Below, piece by piece: positions 1-5,904 of a stretch of 5,904 nt of DNA (position 1 is its first letter; every line of letters begins with the position of its first letter). Both the position numbers and the translations under genes were made by a program. A model generated the notes under the pieces. That model was given only the letters and a program-made list of their open reading frames with translations. It had not been told where the DNA came from and made no database searches. Source of the DNA: an uncultured Cytophagaceae bacterium (lineage in GTDB: Bacteria; Bacteroidota; Bacteroidia; Cytophagales; Microscillaceae); the NCBI GenBank assembly GCA_937899305.1, contig CALDJV010000058.1, forward strand, positions 1 to 5,904, read 5' to 3'.

Positions 1-44
1 TTATTAGAATTCTTGGGAAGACTTGACAAATAATGTACCGCTCA

Positions 45-884
45 CTAATGGTTAATAATAGTAGATTTATCGAAATCTTCTTTGGTAGGATGGTCGCGGT
101 ATAGCTCTGTTACCTTGTTCTCTATTTGATTCAGCAAGCCTTCATAGCTTTCTTCGGCATAGGCTAAAATCTTATGCTTGTATGAAATATTAAACACCAT
201 TTTTTTCTCATCCAATGCACCTGCTGCTTTCAAAGCCTTGGTTTTTTTAGGACAACGACAAGGGTTGGCTTTATTGACCAAGCCACAGTTGTTATGCATA
301 TAGTTATGTAGATCTTTTCGTGCCCTGTGTAGCTTAATTCGAAAGTTTTGCGGACTCATCTCAAATATCTCAGCACCTATTTTATGGTTGGTACCAAAAG
401 TATCGCCTAAAACATAAATGAGCCTTTGTTCTCGCGTGAGGCACATCAACATACCCGACAAACAGCGAATTTGCATTTCGCGGGAAAGTTCAGTAAAGGC
501 AATATACTCTTCTTCGTTAAGTTCAGGCGTAGGGATAGAGGCTAGCCTGGAGGCATGTTCTTCAAATGAGCTCAAGGTATTTTCCATTTTGCGTCGTTTG
601 GTTTGTAAAAACTCATTGACTACAATTCGGTAGAGCCAGGTACGAAACGAGCTTTTAAAATTGAATTGGGAAAGCTTGGTAATAACCTTTAGCAAAGTTT
701 CCTGGGTGAGGTCCATGGCATCGTTGGGATCGTGCACCATTTTCCAAGCAACATTATAAATAAAAGGTTGGTGCAAATGGATGAGCTCGTCCAAGGCTTT
801 ACGATCTCCCTCGAGGGCTTTTTTTACCAAGTGTTGATTGGTTTCTTCAGAATATTTGGAGGATAACGGGTTTTTCATATACAT
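45..884 (-). CDS. ECF-type sigma-70 family RNA polymerase sigma factor with cysteine-rich C-terminal extension
   Basis: Directs RNA polymerase to a specific promoter set; cytoplasmic. Numbering is from the ATG at 884 (279 aa). Residues 17-98 form sigma region 2: the DAMDLTQETLLKV segment (55-67) is the usual core-binding and -10 recognition helix, followed by SSFRTWLYRIVVNEFLQTKRR. After an acidic linker, residues about 140-195 form region 4, with a helix-turn-helix ending in SPQNFRIKLHRARKDL. About 80 further residues follow, starting with a C-x8-C-x-C cluster (C200, C209, C211; CGLVNKANPCRC); two more cysteines (C141, C148) sit at the start of region 4. I recall this combination from a subgroup of sigma factors; metal binding is inference. 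A GTG at 887 and an ATG at 878 are alternative starts; none has a Shine-Dalgarno. The TAG stop is followed directly by an in-frame TGA. The small secreted gene lies 88 bp upstream on the same strand. No anti-sigma gene is visible, so the signal it answers to is unknown. Confidence 0.93.
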   Translation of the reverse strand: MYMKNPLSSKYSEETNQHLVKKALEGDRKALDELIHLHQPFIYNVAWKMVHDPNDAMDLTQETLLKVITKLSQFNFKSSFRTWLYRIVVNEFLQTKRRKMENTLSSFEEHASRLASIPTPELNEEEYIAFTELSREMQIRCLSGMLMCLTREQRLIYVLGDTFGTNHKIGAEIFEMSPQNFRIKLHRARKDLHNYMHNNCGLVNKANPCRCPKKTKALKAAGALDEKKMVFNISYKHKILAYAEESYEGLLNQIENKVTELYRDHPTKEDFDKSTIINH

Positions 885-972
885 CACAATTTAAGATTTT
901 GCTTCATTTTAGCGAAGTATTTTAGATTGGATACAACATGAAAGGAGATGTTACAAAAGTGAGCAGGTTATT

Positions 973-1686
973 TTAAAAATAAGGCATAACATCTATCACA
1001 CAACTTTTCTTACTGGTAAGAATTTCTGCATTGCGTCGACGAATGTGTCGGGCTAACTGACGGAGTTTTTGGGGTACTTTGATTTTCTTTCGATGCAATT
1101 GACGGATTCCAATGGCTCCAAAGGTTTGTTGCTCTACGTAGAAGCTTTGCATCAGAGTTTGGAAAGGAGCAACTTCTTCGCTGTTTACCCATTCCTTGAG
1201 TTTTTTTACGTAATGAGTGGGCATTCCCAAGCCTGCTTTCAGGGCAAACCCCTCTGTTAGGATGATTTCCCGCTGAAAATCAGCAATGTTTTTATGAGCC
1301 TGGTAGAAATTATTCCATTTTGCTATCAATTGATCAAGGGCTAATGAGTCTAACTGAACAAATCGAGAGACGCTATCTTTCATTAATTTGAGCGATCGGA
1401 AAATAATCTGGTTTTTATACGACAAAGCATCAACTTGGTATGTACTGTACACATAAAAACGCAAGTGACGATAGCGTTGATGCAAACGACGATGGTAGGG
1501 AAATTGGATTCCTTCTAACGCAGGTAACGCATCTTTGATTTGATCTGTGGTAGTGGCTTGCGCCAACAAGGTCTGTATTTGTTGATATTCTCTTGTAGCA
1601 GATTGAGCAATACTTTGCTGAGCAAAAACTGATATAAGAAGGAACAATATACAATTAAAAATGGGTTTGATTCTCACGATTCTCAT
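973..1686 (-). CDS. Small secreted or periplasmic protein of unknown function
   Basis: I do not recognise this 237-residue protein. It begins with a good signal peptide: basic start (R2, R5, K7), hydrophobic core from about residue 9 to 22, and a likely cut after SIA at A27 before Q28. There is no lipobox, since C12 lies inside the core. The mature part looks mostly helical and basic, with a cluster of His, Arg and Tyr at 64-80 (YHRRLHQRYRHLRFYVY), a Trp-containing middle (W124, W166) and an Arg/His-rich tail (RQLARHIRRR, about 209-218). One cysteine (C229) lies near the end. No catalytic motif or transmembrane helix beyond the signal is seen. The ATG at 1686 is the only sensible start, as it precedes the signal peptide directly. 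The gene lies 88 bp upstream of the sigma factor gene on the same strand, with no clear terminator between, so a two-gene transcript is plausible. The real-gene call rests on length, signal peptide and position. Confidence 0.8.
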   Translation of the reverse strand: MRIVRIKPIFNCILFLLISVFAQQSIAQSATREYQQIQTLLAQATTTDQIKDALPALEGIQFPYHRRLHQRYRHLRFYVYSTYQVDALSYKNQIIFRSLKLMKDSVSRFVQLDSLALDQLIAKWNNFYQAHKNIADFQREIILTEGFALKAGLGMPTHYVKKLKEWVNSEEVAPFQTLMQSFYVEQQTFGAIGIRQLHRKKIKVPQKLRQLARHIRRRNAEILTSKKSCVIDVMPYF

Positions 1687-1697
1687 CTATAAGTTTG
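1666..1697 (+). promoter_or_regulatory. Candidate Bacteroidota-type promoter for the metalloprotease gene
   Basis: TTTG at 1666-1669 is followed after 20 bp by TAAGTTTG at 1690-1697. This fits the Bacteroidota consensus (TTTG, 19-21 bp, TAnnTTTG) at every fixed position. Transcription would begin near 1704 and run rightward, giving a leader of about 213 nt before the metalloprotease ATG at 1917. The element lies over the first codons of the divergent small secreted gene, on the opposite strand. It was found by eye and no transcript evidence is available. The long leader is the main doubt. Confidence 0.5.
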
Positions 1698-1850
1698 TTG
1701 GCCCATACGAAGATTGAAGTCAAATTATTTCATCTATAGCTTGTCTGGTGTTGGCTAGGCTTATCGGCGTATCAGTGCTGTAGGTGGTTCCTTATACCTT
1801 GGTTTACAAGTTTTAAACAAAAGATTTATAAAGTTAAAAAAATGTTATAT

Positions 1851-1914
1851 CAAAATTTGGTGGAAGGCAATTGCATAGTTTTGAGGTTGTATTGAGTAAA
1901 AACCCAAATATTTG
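1851..1914. other. Three short palindromes in the leader just before the metalloprotease start
   Basis: The divergent intergenic region (1687-1916) holds no gene that I can see. Its right end contains CAAAATTTG (1851-1859, CAAA and TTTG arms around one base), GCAATTGC (1867-1874, perfect) and CAAATATTTG (1905-1914, perfect). The last ends two bases before the ATG and so covers the ribosome-binding position. The first and third share CAAA/TTTG arms and could be a pair of operator half-site repeats. In sequence this A/T-rich such palindromes also arise by chance, so function is only a possibility. Confidence 0.2.
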
Positions 1915-1916
1915 TA

Positions 1917-4457
1917 ATGAGAAATAACTATCTAGTGAATCTAAAGCTAGTGGCGTTGTTTTGTATGGGGCTGCTATTGGCAGGTTCTAACGACGCTTTA
2001 GCTCAAAAGAAAAAAAGAAATCGTAAGGGTAAAAAAGGAGCAAAAACTACTGCTAAAACTCCTCCCAAACGTCGGGCACGCTCCAGAGGAGGTATCAAAC
2101 CTTATGCAAAGGTGATTACCAAAGACGCCAAGTCTGACTCGGGGTTATTTACCTATCACAAGGTGAAGACCAAACATTATTTTGAAATTCCAAGCACCTT
2201 ATTGAACAAGGAAATGTTGATTGTAAGCCGGATTGCTGGAATTACTCAAGGCCTTAGTTTTGGTGGAGCCGGAATGAAGTCGCGTCCTCAGCAAGTCGTT
2301 CGTTGGGAAAAGAAAGACAACACCATCTTGCTTCGTTCGGTATCCTATAACAACATCGCCAACGAAGAAGATCCGATTTATACCTCGGTAAAAAACAACA
2401 ACTTTGAGCCCATCATTATGTCGTTCAAGGTGGCGGCCATCAATAAGGCAAAAAAGAACTATGTGATTGAGGTTTCCAAGCTATTTACAACCGATGTACA
2501 AATGATTGGTCCTTTGAACGCAGGACAGCGACGTCGTTTTGGAATTCGTCGTTTAGACCGTAGTCGCTCGTTGATCAATCACGTACACAGCTACCCCAAA
2601 AACATTGAAATACGTCATATTTTGACTTACAATGGCACCAGGTTACCCAGCAACGCGGTGACGGGGGCTTTGTCGTTGGAAATGAATCAATCAATGATTT
2701 TGTTGCCCGAAAAGCCCATGAAGCCGCGTCATTTTGATCGTCGGGTAGGCTATTTTTCGGTAAGACAAACCGTATATGACAAAGACATTCACGAAGCTTC
2801 TCCTCGACAATTGATTACTCGCTGGCGGTTGGAGCCCAAAGATGTTGAGGCTTTCAAAAAAGGAGAGTTGGTAGAGCCAGTAAAGCCCATTGTTTATTAC
2901 ATCGGTGCAGGTACGCCAGTAAAATGGCGCAAGTATTTGAAAATGGGAGTAGAGGACTGGAACAAAGCCTTTGAGGTAGCTGGTTTCAAAAATGCCATCA
3001 TTGCCAAAGATGCCCCCACCAAAGAAGAAGATCCGGAGTTTAGCCCAGAAGATGTACGTTATTCAGTGATTCGCTACATTACTACGCCCATTCAGAATGC
3101 GCAAGGCCCTCACGTGCATGATCCTCGTACTGGTGAGATTTTAGAAAGCGATATCATTTGGTATCACAATGTCATGAAGTTGTTGCGTAACTGGTTTTTT
3201 GTGCAAACTGCTGCGATCAACCCTGATGCTCAAAAGCCTAAATTTACTGATGAGGTAATGGGACAATTGATCCGTTTTGTATCGGCGCACGAAGTAGGAC
3301 ATACCTTGGGGTTACCCCACAACATGGGGTCTAGCTCGGCCTATCCGGTAGATTCGTTACGTTCGGCTACCTTTACCAAAAAAATGGGTACTGCTCCTTC
3401 TATTATGGATTATGCCCGCTTCAACTATGTGGCCCAACCAGGTGACAAAGGTGTTTCGCTGATGCCAGGCATTGGTTTGTATGACAAACACTCGATCCGT
3501 TGGGGGTACCGTCCTATTTTAGACAAAACTGAAGAGGAAGAAAAAGCCATTTTAGACAAGTGGATCACCGTAAAAGCCAAAAACAAAATATATCGTTTTG
3601 GTCGTCAAATGTTCAACCCTCGGGATCCATCTTCACAAACTGAAGACTTGGGCGATGATGCCGTAAAAGCCAGTACTTATGGTATTGCCAACTTAAAACG
3701 CATCATGAACAACCTTACGAAATGGTCTTACGAGAAAGGAGATGACTATGGTACACTGGCTGAATTGTATCGCAGCATACTAGGTCAATGGTCGCGTTAT
3801 ATGGGGCACGTAGCCTCCAACGTTGGGGGAGTGTATGAGTTTTATAAAACCGCCGACGAAAAAGGAGATGTGTATACCCACGTGCCCAAGGCGTATCAGA
3901 AAAAGGCGTTGAAGTTTTTGATAGACCAAGCCTTGAAAACACCCAAATGGATGATTCGTAAAGATATTTTGGGTAAAATAGAGGCGGATGGAATGGTCAA
4001 TCGCATTCGCTCGGCCCAAGGCAGAGTACTCAATCAGGTGTTGGATTTTAGCCGTTTGGCTCGCTTGATCGAAAACGAAACTTTGAATGGAAAGAAAGCT
4101 TATGGAGTAATGGAAATGTGTACTGATTTGCGTAATGGGATTTGGTCGGAAGCCAAGGCTGGCCAAAAAGTAGACACCTATCGTCGTAACTTACAACGGG
4201 CTCATATCGAGCAATTGGAGCGTTTGATGACCAAGGAACAACGGGCACCAAGAAGCCGGGCTTTTTTAAATTTTTCTGGTTTTAGTCGAATCGACGTAAG
4301 TCAATCTGACATTCGCCCTATTGCCCGAGGAGAGTTAAACCAAATCAAGCGATTGGTAAAGCGAGCTGCGGTGATGGCGCCTAATACAATGACGCGATAC
4401 CATTATCAGGATATTTTGGCTCGCATCGATAAGGTTTTAGATGCAAAACAACCTTAA
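1917..4457 (+). CDS. Secreted zinc-dependent metalloprotease (DUF5118/DUF5117/DUF4953 family)
   Basis: A large exported zinc endopeptidase of 846 residues, a usual length for this Bacteroidota family; its natural substrate is unknown. The signal peptide spans residues 1-29 (cut DALA before Q30). A very basic, low-complexity stretch follows at 31-60, rich in Lys and Arg. DUF5118- and DUF5117-like regions then run to about residue 290 and include GIRRLDRSRS and RRVGYFSVRQTVY. The DUF4953-like catalytic part includes PIVYYIGAGTP (from P324), the GVEDWNKAFEVAGF segment and DVRYSVIRY (D379). The zinc site is HEVGHTLGLPHN: ligands H458, H462 and H468, with E459 as the general base. A Met-turn, SIMDY (M497), follows 29 residues after the third His. 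All catalytic residues are intact, so it should be active. The ATG directly precedes the signal peptide; no Shine-Dalgarno is present. The gene is divergent from its left neighbour, convergent with its right one, and appears monocistronic. Export to periplasm or surface is inferred; there is no lipobox and no C-terminal sorting domain that I can see. Confidence 0.96.
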   Translation: MRNNYLVNLKLVALFCMGLLLAGSNDALAQKKKRNRKGKKGAKTTAKTPPKRRARSRGGIKPYAKVITKDAKSDSGLFTYHKVKTKHYFEIPSTLLNKEMLIVSRIAGITQGLSFGGAGMKSRPQQVVRWEKKDNTILLRSVSYNNIANEEDPIYTSVKNNNFEPIIMSFKVAAINKAKKNYVIEVSKLFTTDVQMIGPLNAGQRRRFGIRRLDRSRSLINHVHSYPKNIEIRHILTYNGTRLPSNAVTGALSLEMNQSMILLPEKPMKPRHFDRRVGYFSVRQTVYDKDIHEASPRQLITRWRLEPKDVEAFKKGELVEPVKPIVYYIGAGTPVKWRKYLKMGVEDWNKAFEVAGFKNAIIAKDAPTKEEDPEFSPEDVRYSVIRYITTPIQNAQGPHVHDPRTGEILESDIIWYHNVMKLLRNWFFVQTAAINPDAQKPKFTDEVMGQLIRFVSAHEVGHTLGLPHNMGSSSAYPVDSLRSATFTKKMGTAPSIMDYARFNYVAQPGDKGVSLMPGIGLYDKHSIRWGYRPILDKTEEEEKAILDKWITVKAKNKIYRFGRQMFNPRDPSSQTEDLGDDAVKASTYGIANLKRIMNNLTKWSYEKGDDYGTLAELYRSILGQWSRYMGHVASNVGGVYEFYKTADEKGDVYTHVPKAYQKKALKFLIDQALKTPKWMIRKDILGKIEADGMVNRIRSAQGRVLNQVLDFSRLARLIENETLNGKKAYGVMEMCTDLRNGIWSEAKAGQKVDTYRRNLQRAHIEQLERLMTKEQRAPRSRAFLNFSGFSRIDVSQSDIRPIARGELNQIKRLVKRAAVMAPNTMTRYHYQDILARIDKVLDAKQP

Positions 4458-4491
4458 CGAAGTGACAGGATTCGTTCCAGAAACCTTCGTT
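4456..4491 (+). other. Two mutually exclusive hairpins right after the metalloprotease stop codon
   Basis: AACGAA at 4456-4461, which overlaps the TAA stop (4455-4457), can pair with TTCGTT at 4471-4476 across a 9-nt loop. Alternatively AACGAAG at 4456-4462 can pair with CTTCGTT at 4485-4491 across 22 nt. The two folds compete for the same left arm. No T-tract follows, so this is not a terminator by itself. It may protect or tune the 3' end of the transcript, but that is a guess. Confidence 0.25.
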
Positions 4492-4535
4492 GTACTGATG
4501 ATTTGACGAATTACTTTGTCGGTTTATTTATCCAA

Positions 4536-4581
4536 AAACCCCATTCCTTGACTTGGTTTCACGAAATGGGGTTTCTTTTTT
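4536..4581. terminator. Rho-independent terminator, probably bidirectional, between convergent genes
   Basis: AAACCCCATT (4536-4545) and AATGGGGTTT (4565-4574) form a perfect 10-bp stem with a 19-nt loop. CTTTTTT follows at 4575-4581, giving a proper T-tract for plus-strand transcription from the metalloprotease gene, whose stop lies about 80 bp upstream. Read on the minus strand, the stem ends in a run of five T (complement of 4534-4538, partly within the stem), so it can also stop transcripts of the DUF4097-like gene. The loop is longer than usual. Confidence 0.85.
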
Positions 4582-4624
4582 AAAATAGAATGAACGTAAC
4601 AACAAGTGTAGTGATATCGTGTTT

Positions 4625-4662
4625 TACCAACTACCAACTACCAACTACCAACTACCAACTAC
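4625..4662. repeat. Heptanucleotide tandem repeat, unit TACCAAC, about 5.4 copies
   Basis: Five perfect units of TACCAAC run from 4625 to 4659, with a further TAC to 4662. On the minus strand the unit reads as a rotation of TAGTTGG. The TAG stop of the DUF4097-like gene (4661-4659) is the first TAG of the array, so the array begins exactly at the stop codon and continues into the 3' untranslated region. Gain or loss of units downstream would leave the protein unchanged. Short heptanucleotide repeats of this type are known between genes in some filamentous cyanobacteria, and I recall similar ones in some Cytophagales. The array also creates a spurious plus-strand frame encoding a YQLPTTN-type peptide. 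Confidence 0.95.
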
Positions 4663-5732
4663 TTTTCTTCCTCGTATTTTCCAAACGACAAGCTACCACT
4701 GCGAGACATGGCCTTTAAAAAAGTGGAATTACCATTTCTGGTTACATACTTTTTGCCATGTTTGTTTTCCCCAATTCTCACGCTTCCTGAGCCCGTTCTC
4801 AAATCATAATCGAGTTTGTTGAGTTCGTTTTTGAGTTTTAGTTTGATGTAACCTGCTGCGGTTTGTAAACTCGATTGGTTGACTAATAGCACTCCTTCTC
4901 CTATAATGCTACCCGCATTGGTTTGAAGGTTCATTTTGCCGTGAACATTTTTTAGGCGAATCGATCCGGCATAATTCTGGGCGTTGACCAAGCCAACGTA
5001 ATTGTATATCCTCAGGGTACCTGTATGACTTTTGAGGCGAACTTCTCCCTTCCCTTTAATGACACGAATGGTAGATAGATGACTAGCTGCGTCAAGTTTG
5101 GCTGCTATATTGGTCCATCGCTGACCCCCCATGTGATTACGGGCTTCTATCTTTTTGGCTTTAGCTTCAGTTAATTTGAAATAACCAGAATGAGATTTAA
5201 AATACACTTGTTCAGCGTTGAGGTTTTCAACTTTGATGTCACCCGAATGACTTTTGAAACGGACAACTTTGGAATTAATGTATTGAGCTTTGATAGAACC
5301 ATTGTGGGTTTTGAGGTTGGTATATCCTCCACTTAACCCAAAAGCATAAATTTTACCCGACCTGCTTACGACATCAATGTCGGTTTGAGGGGGAACTTTG
5401 AACATGAGACGACTTTCGCTCAAGTTAGAACCGCGAGATTTGCCCTCTAACCAAACCTTGAGTAAATTACCTTGTACCTTGTGTCTAAAACGATAAGGAG
5501 ATTGGGTAATCTTGTTTGGTTTTCTGTCGGTACTTATTTCTCCAAAAAACTCTACTCTACCGTTTTCGCTGATGGCTCCGATTTCTACCCGGCAAAAACC
5601 TGCCGAAATTTCTACCTTTTTGATGTTGGCGTAGCTGGTATCTATACGAGCGATGATATTTTGAGCAGAAAGATTAAAACCAAGTAGAACGAATAATACG
5701 CTTAAATAATAAGTTACGGGTTTGCGAATCAT
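4659..5732 (-). CDS. Secreted DUF4097-like beta-strand repeat protein (predicted beta-helix)
   Basis: A predicted exported repeat protein of 357 residues; members of this group are called putative adhesins, but no biochemical role can be read here. The signal peptide spans residues 1-23 (cut LSA before Q24). After an N-terminal region that includes ISAGFCRVEIGA, the chain becomes a ladder in which a turn of the form x-H/R/N-x-G is followed by alternating beta residues: SRSGKI at 123, THNGSIKA 142, SHSGDIKV 161, SHSGYFKL 180, NHMG 199, SHLS 217, SHTGTLRI 235, NYAGSIRL 253, TNAGSIIG 271, TAAGYIKL 291, TGSGSVRI 313 and SRSGSLSF 343. Spacing is 18-19 residues over most of its length, as in a right-handed parallel beta-helix. 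The ATG at 5732 is chosen because it directly precedes the signal peptide and follows an A-rich stretch; an upstream in-frame GTG at 5780 would add 16 unlikely residues. The tail ends in KYEEEK and the stop lies in the heptanucleotide repeat. It is convergent with the metalloprotease gene. DUF4097 is assigned by eye. Confidence 0.85.
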   Translation of the reverse strand: MIRKPVTYYLSVLFVLLGFNLSAQNIIARIDTSYANIKKVEISAGFCRVEIGAISENGRVEFFGEISTDRKPNKITQSPYRFRHKVQGNLLKVWLEGKSRGSNLSESRLMFKVPPQTDIDVVSRSGKIYAFGLSGGYTNLKTHNGSIKAQYINSKVVRFKSHSGDIKVENLNAEQVYFKSHSGYFKLTEAKAKKIEARNHMGGQRWTNIAAKLDAASHLSTIRVIKGKGEVRLKSHTGTLRIYNYVGLVNAQNYAGSIRLKNVHGKMNLQTNAGSIIGEGVLLVNQSSLQTAAGYIKLKLKNELNKLDYDLRTGSGSVRIGENKHGKKYVTRNGNSTFLKAMSRSGSLSFGKYEEEK

Positions 5733-5904
5733 AATTTCTTTTTTCAATAGTATATGGGTGTTATAATAGCAAGAGTTCACAGTATCTGGTTGATGGCCTC
5801 AATATAATTGCAAGCGTACATTTGATGGATTTTAAATATGCGCTTAAACCTACTATATTGAAAACTTGGTAAAAGTATTATTGATCTAATTGTTTCTTAA
5901 ATAA
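5733..5904. other. Right-end non-coding region, with a -7-like promoter element at 5817-5824
   Basis: No gene is visible in these 172 bp. TACATTTG at 5817-5824 on the plus strand matches the Bacteroidota -7 element exactly, but the nearest TTG upstream (5790-5792) is 24 bp away, longer than usual. If real, it would serve a rightward gene beyond the window. For the leftward DUF4097-like gene I find only a poor match: CTTG at 5773-5770 and TACTATTG at 5752-5745 on the minus strand, 17 bp apart. This would leave almost no leader before the ATG, so that promoter is unresolved. Confidence 0.25.

Noticed and set aside
24..29. TTGACA hexamer near the left edge, like a classical -35 box
   Set aside because: No matching -10 element lies at proper spacing, and the organism appears to use Bacteroidota-type promoters.
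418..633. Plus-strand 71-residue frame opposite the sigma factor gene
   Set aside because: It is antisense to conserved sigma factor coding sequence, with no supporting promoter or motif.
935..952. AACAT/ATGTT inverted repeat between the small secreted gene and the sigma gene
   Set aside because: The stem has only five A/T-rich pairs and an 8-nt loop, without a T-tract, so it is too weak to call a terminator or operator.
1903..1914. AATATTTG as the -7 element of a promoter close to the metalloprotease ATG
   Set aside because: Transcription would begin at or after the start codon, and one fixed position of the consensus is mismatched.
3715..4251. Several minus-strand open frames inside the metalloprotease gene
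   Set aside because: They lie opposite a well-supported gene with intact family motifs and show no recognisable protein features, so they are shadows.
4619..4822. Plus-strand open frame beginning with repeated YQLPTTN-type residues
   Set aside because: It is the translation of the TACCAAC tandem repeat followed by the antisense of the DUF4097-like gene. It has no start context or plausible protein character.
5733..5780. Upstream extension of the DUF4097-like gene to a GTG start
   Set aside because: It would place 16 mostly polar residues before an otherwise ideal signal peptide start at the ATG at 5732.

Overview
The window looks like a chromosomal stretch from a member of the Bacteroidota, most likely a marine or gliding Cytophagales-type bacterium. 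Four things support this. The large metalloprotease has the DUF5118/DUF5117/DUF4953 architecture typical of that phylum. Start codons lack Shine-Dalgarno sequences and sit behind A/T-rich leaders. One good match to the phylum's promoter consensus (TTTG, about 20 bp, TAnnTTTG) is present. Finally, a heptanucleotide tandem repeat (TACCAAC) occurs between genes. The genus assignment is inference. No mobile element, tRNA, rRNA or CRISPR array is visible.

Layout from left to right: an ECF-type sigma factor with a cysteine-bearing C-terminal extension (minus strand, 45-884); a small secreted protein of unknown function (minus, 973-1686); a 230-bp divergent intergenic region; a large secreted zinc metalloprotease (plus, 1917-4457); a 201-bp convergent intergenic region with a strong hairpin terminator and a 7-bp tandem repeat; a secreted beta-helix-like protein of the DUF4097 kind (minus, 4659-5732); and 172 bp of upstream sequence with no gene.

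The sigma factor and the small secreted protein lie on the same strand 88 bp apart and could be co-transcribed. The metalloprotease is divergent from that pair, and its best promoter candidate lies inside the first codons of the small secreted gene on the opposite strand. Activity of the two sides may therefore be coupled. The metalloprotease and the DUF4097-like gene converge on a terminator that can fold in both directions. Three of the four products carry a clear signal peptide ending in an Ala-Gln cleavage site, so the region mostly encodes envelope or exported proteins next to one transcription regulator. No single pathway links them visibly, and no typical anti-sigma factor gene is present.

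I see no strong evidence of an undescribed multi-gene system. The points most worth a second look are the heptanucleotide repeat whose first unit supplies the stop codon of the DUF4097-like gene, the very regular 18-19-residue rung pattern of that protein, the five-cysteine pattern of the sigma factor, the promoter embedded antisense in its neighbour, and the orphan secreted protein.
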